NCBI RefSeq assembly: GCF_025149915.1
Contig: NZ_CP102278.1
Span: forward strand, 1-64,000
DNA: 64,000 nucleotides
Source of the DNA: Coprococcus eutactus
GTDB lineage: Bacteria; Bacillota; Clostridia; Lachnospirales; Lachnospiraceae
Direction: 5' to 3'
The position numbers and the translations under genes were made by a program. Shown one piece after another: positions 63,710 to 64,000 of this stretch. Each line of letters starts with the position of its first letter. Position 1 is the stretch's first letter. A model generated the notes under the pieces. That model did no database searches and was not told the DNA's origin. It was given only the letters and a program-made list of their open reading frames with translations.

Positions 63710-64000
63710 ATGAAGATGTTAGCAGATTTCGATAAGGAAGGCTTCAAGAAGGAAGTCATTACTAACGTAAAGACCCTTTTCCGCAAGCCTATCGAGGAGG
63801 CTACTCCACAGCAGGTATTCCAGGCAGTCAGCTACGCAGTAAAGGACGACATCATTGACAGATGGATTGCTACACACAAGGAGTATGAGAAGAAGAACGT
63901 CAAGACAGTTTACTATCTGTCTATGGAGTTCCTTATGGGTAGAGCACTCGGTAACAATCTTATCAACTTGACCTACTACGATGCAGTTAAGGAAGCACTT
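63710..64000 (+). CDS. Glycogen/starch phosphorylase, N-terminal part (runs off the window)
   Basis: Only the first 97 codons are present; the reading frame is open to the window end. The product begins MKMLADFDKEGFKKEVITNV and contains VYYLSMEFLMGRALGNNLIN, the YLSMEFLxGR signature near the N terminus of alpha-glucan phosphorylases. These enzymes release glucose-1-phosphate from glycogen, which the mutase at 31114 can convert. AAGGAGGG at 63692-63699 serves ATG 63710 (or 63701, 63716). The remaining roughly 700 residues and the pyridoxal-phosphate site are outside the window. Confidence 0.9.
   Translation, partial: MKMLADFDKEGFKKEVITNVKTLFRKPIEEATPQQVFQAVSYAVKDDIIDRWIATHKEYEKKNVKTVYYLSMEFLMGRALGNNLINLTYYDAVKEAL

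Overview
The window looks like the replication-origin region of a low-to-mid GC Firmicute of the class Clostridia, most likely a Lachnospiraceae gut anaerobe close to Coprococcus. That placement is inferred from the gene set, the Shine-Dalgarno starts, the T-box leader, the protein style (zinc-ribbon/TPR and FHA proteins, DUF5685, AGCS symporter) and the codon use; no rRNA is present to prove it. Nearly everything is on the + strand, leaving an origin that lies between dnaA and dnaN.

Region 1 (1-8910) is the classic dnaA-oriC-dnaN-S4 protein-recF-gyrB-gyrA block, closed by a strong terminator. The dnaA-dnaN gap holds DnaA boxes and a DnaA-trio-like triplet array. Region 2 (9082-12978) has a small membrane protein, a two-subunit class I fumarase, a secreted fibronectin-III protein and a tRNA-Ser/Asn/Cys cluster with its own promoter and terminator. 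Region 3 (13119-22237) is an envelope and signalling block: FHA protein, zinc-ribbon/TPR membrane protein, two unknowns, a SEDS (FtsW/RodA/SpoVE) protein, an L,D-transpeptidase with wall-binding repeats and a lipoprotein. Region 4 (22422-32964) carries a MerR regulator, a histidine kinase/response regulator pair, an RluA-type pseudouridine synthase, proS, a tRNA nucleotidyltransferase, a CotS-like pseudokinase and a phosphohexomutase. Two large palindromic elements sit in its intergenic gaps.

Region 5 (33124-38791) has a GT-C/GT2 glycosyltransferase pair, zinc-ribbon membrane proteins and a Q/G/Y-repeat membrane protein. Region 6 (38907-47768) is an alpha-galactoside locus: AraC regulator, YesL-like DUF624 protein, an ABC importer (binding protein and two permeases, no ATPase), an extra membrane protein and a GH36 alpha-galactosidase. 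Repeated operator-like sites lie in front of the importer. Region 7 (47850-51823) has a MATE exporter divergent from an AraC regulator, then a second Q-rich repeat membrane protein. Region 8 (52045-59031) is a T-box-controlled ileS, a metallophosphoesterase and an AGCS symporter with an inserted beta-rich domain. Region 9 (59121-63394) is a compact chaperone-like cluster: a short DnaK paralogue, a zinc-ribbon membrane protein, DUF5685 and a J-domain/TPR protein, flanked by GGGGACGGAGG repeats. The window ends inside a glycogen phosphorylase gene.

No CRISPR array, prophage, insertion sequence or restriction system was seen. The least explained signals are: an identical EGTTVLT motif in two unlinked membrane proteins that could be FHA ligands; the two nested palindromic elements, one of which embeds a ribosome-binding site; the symporter with the inserted domain; and the DnaK/DnaJ/DUF5685 cluster.
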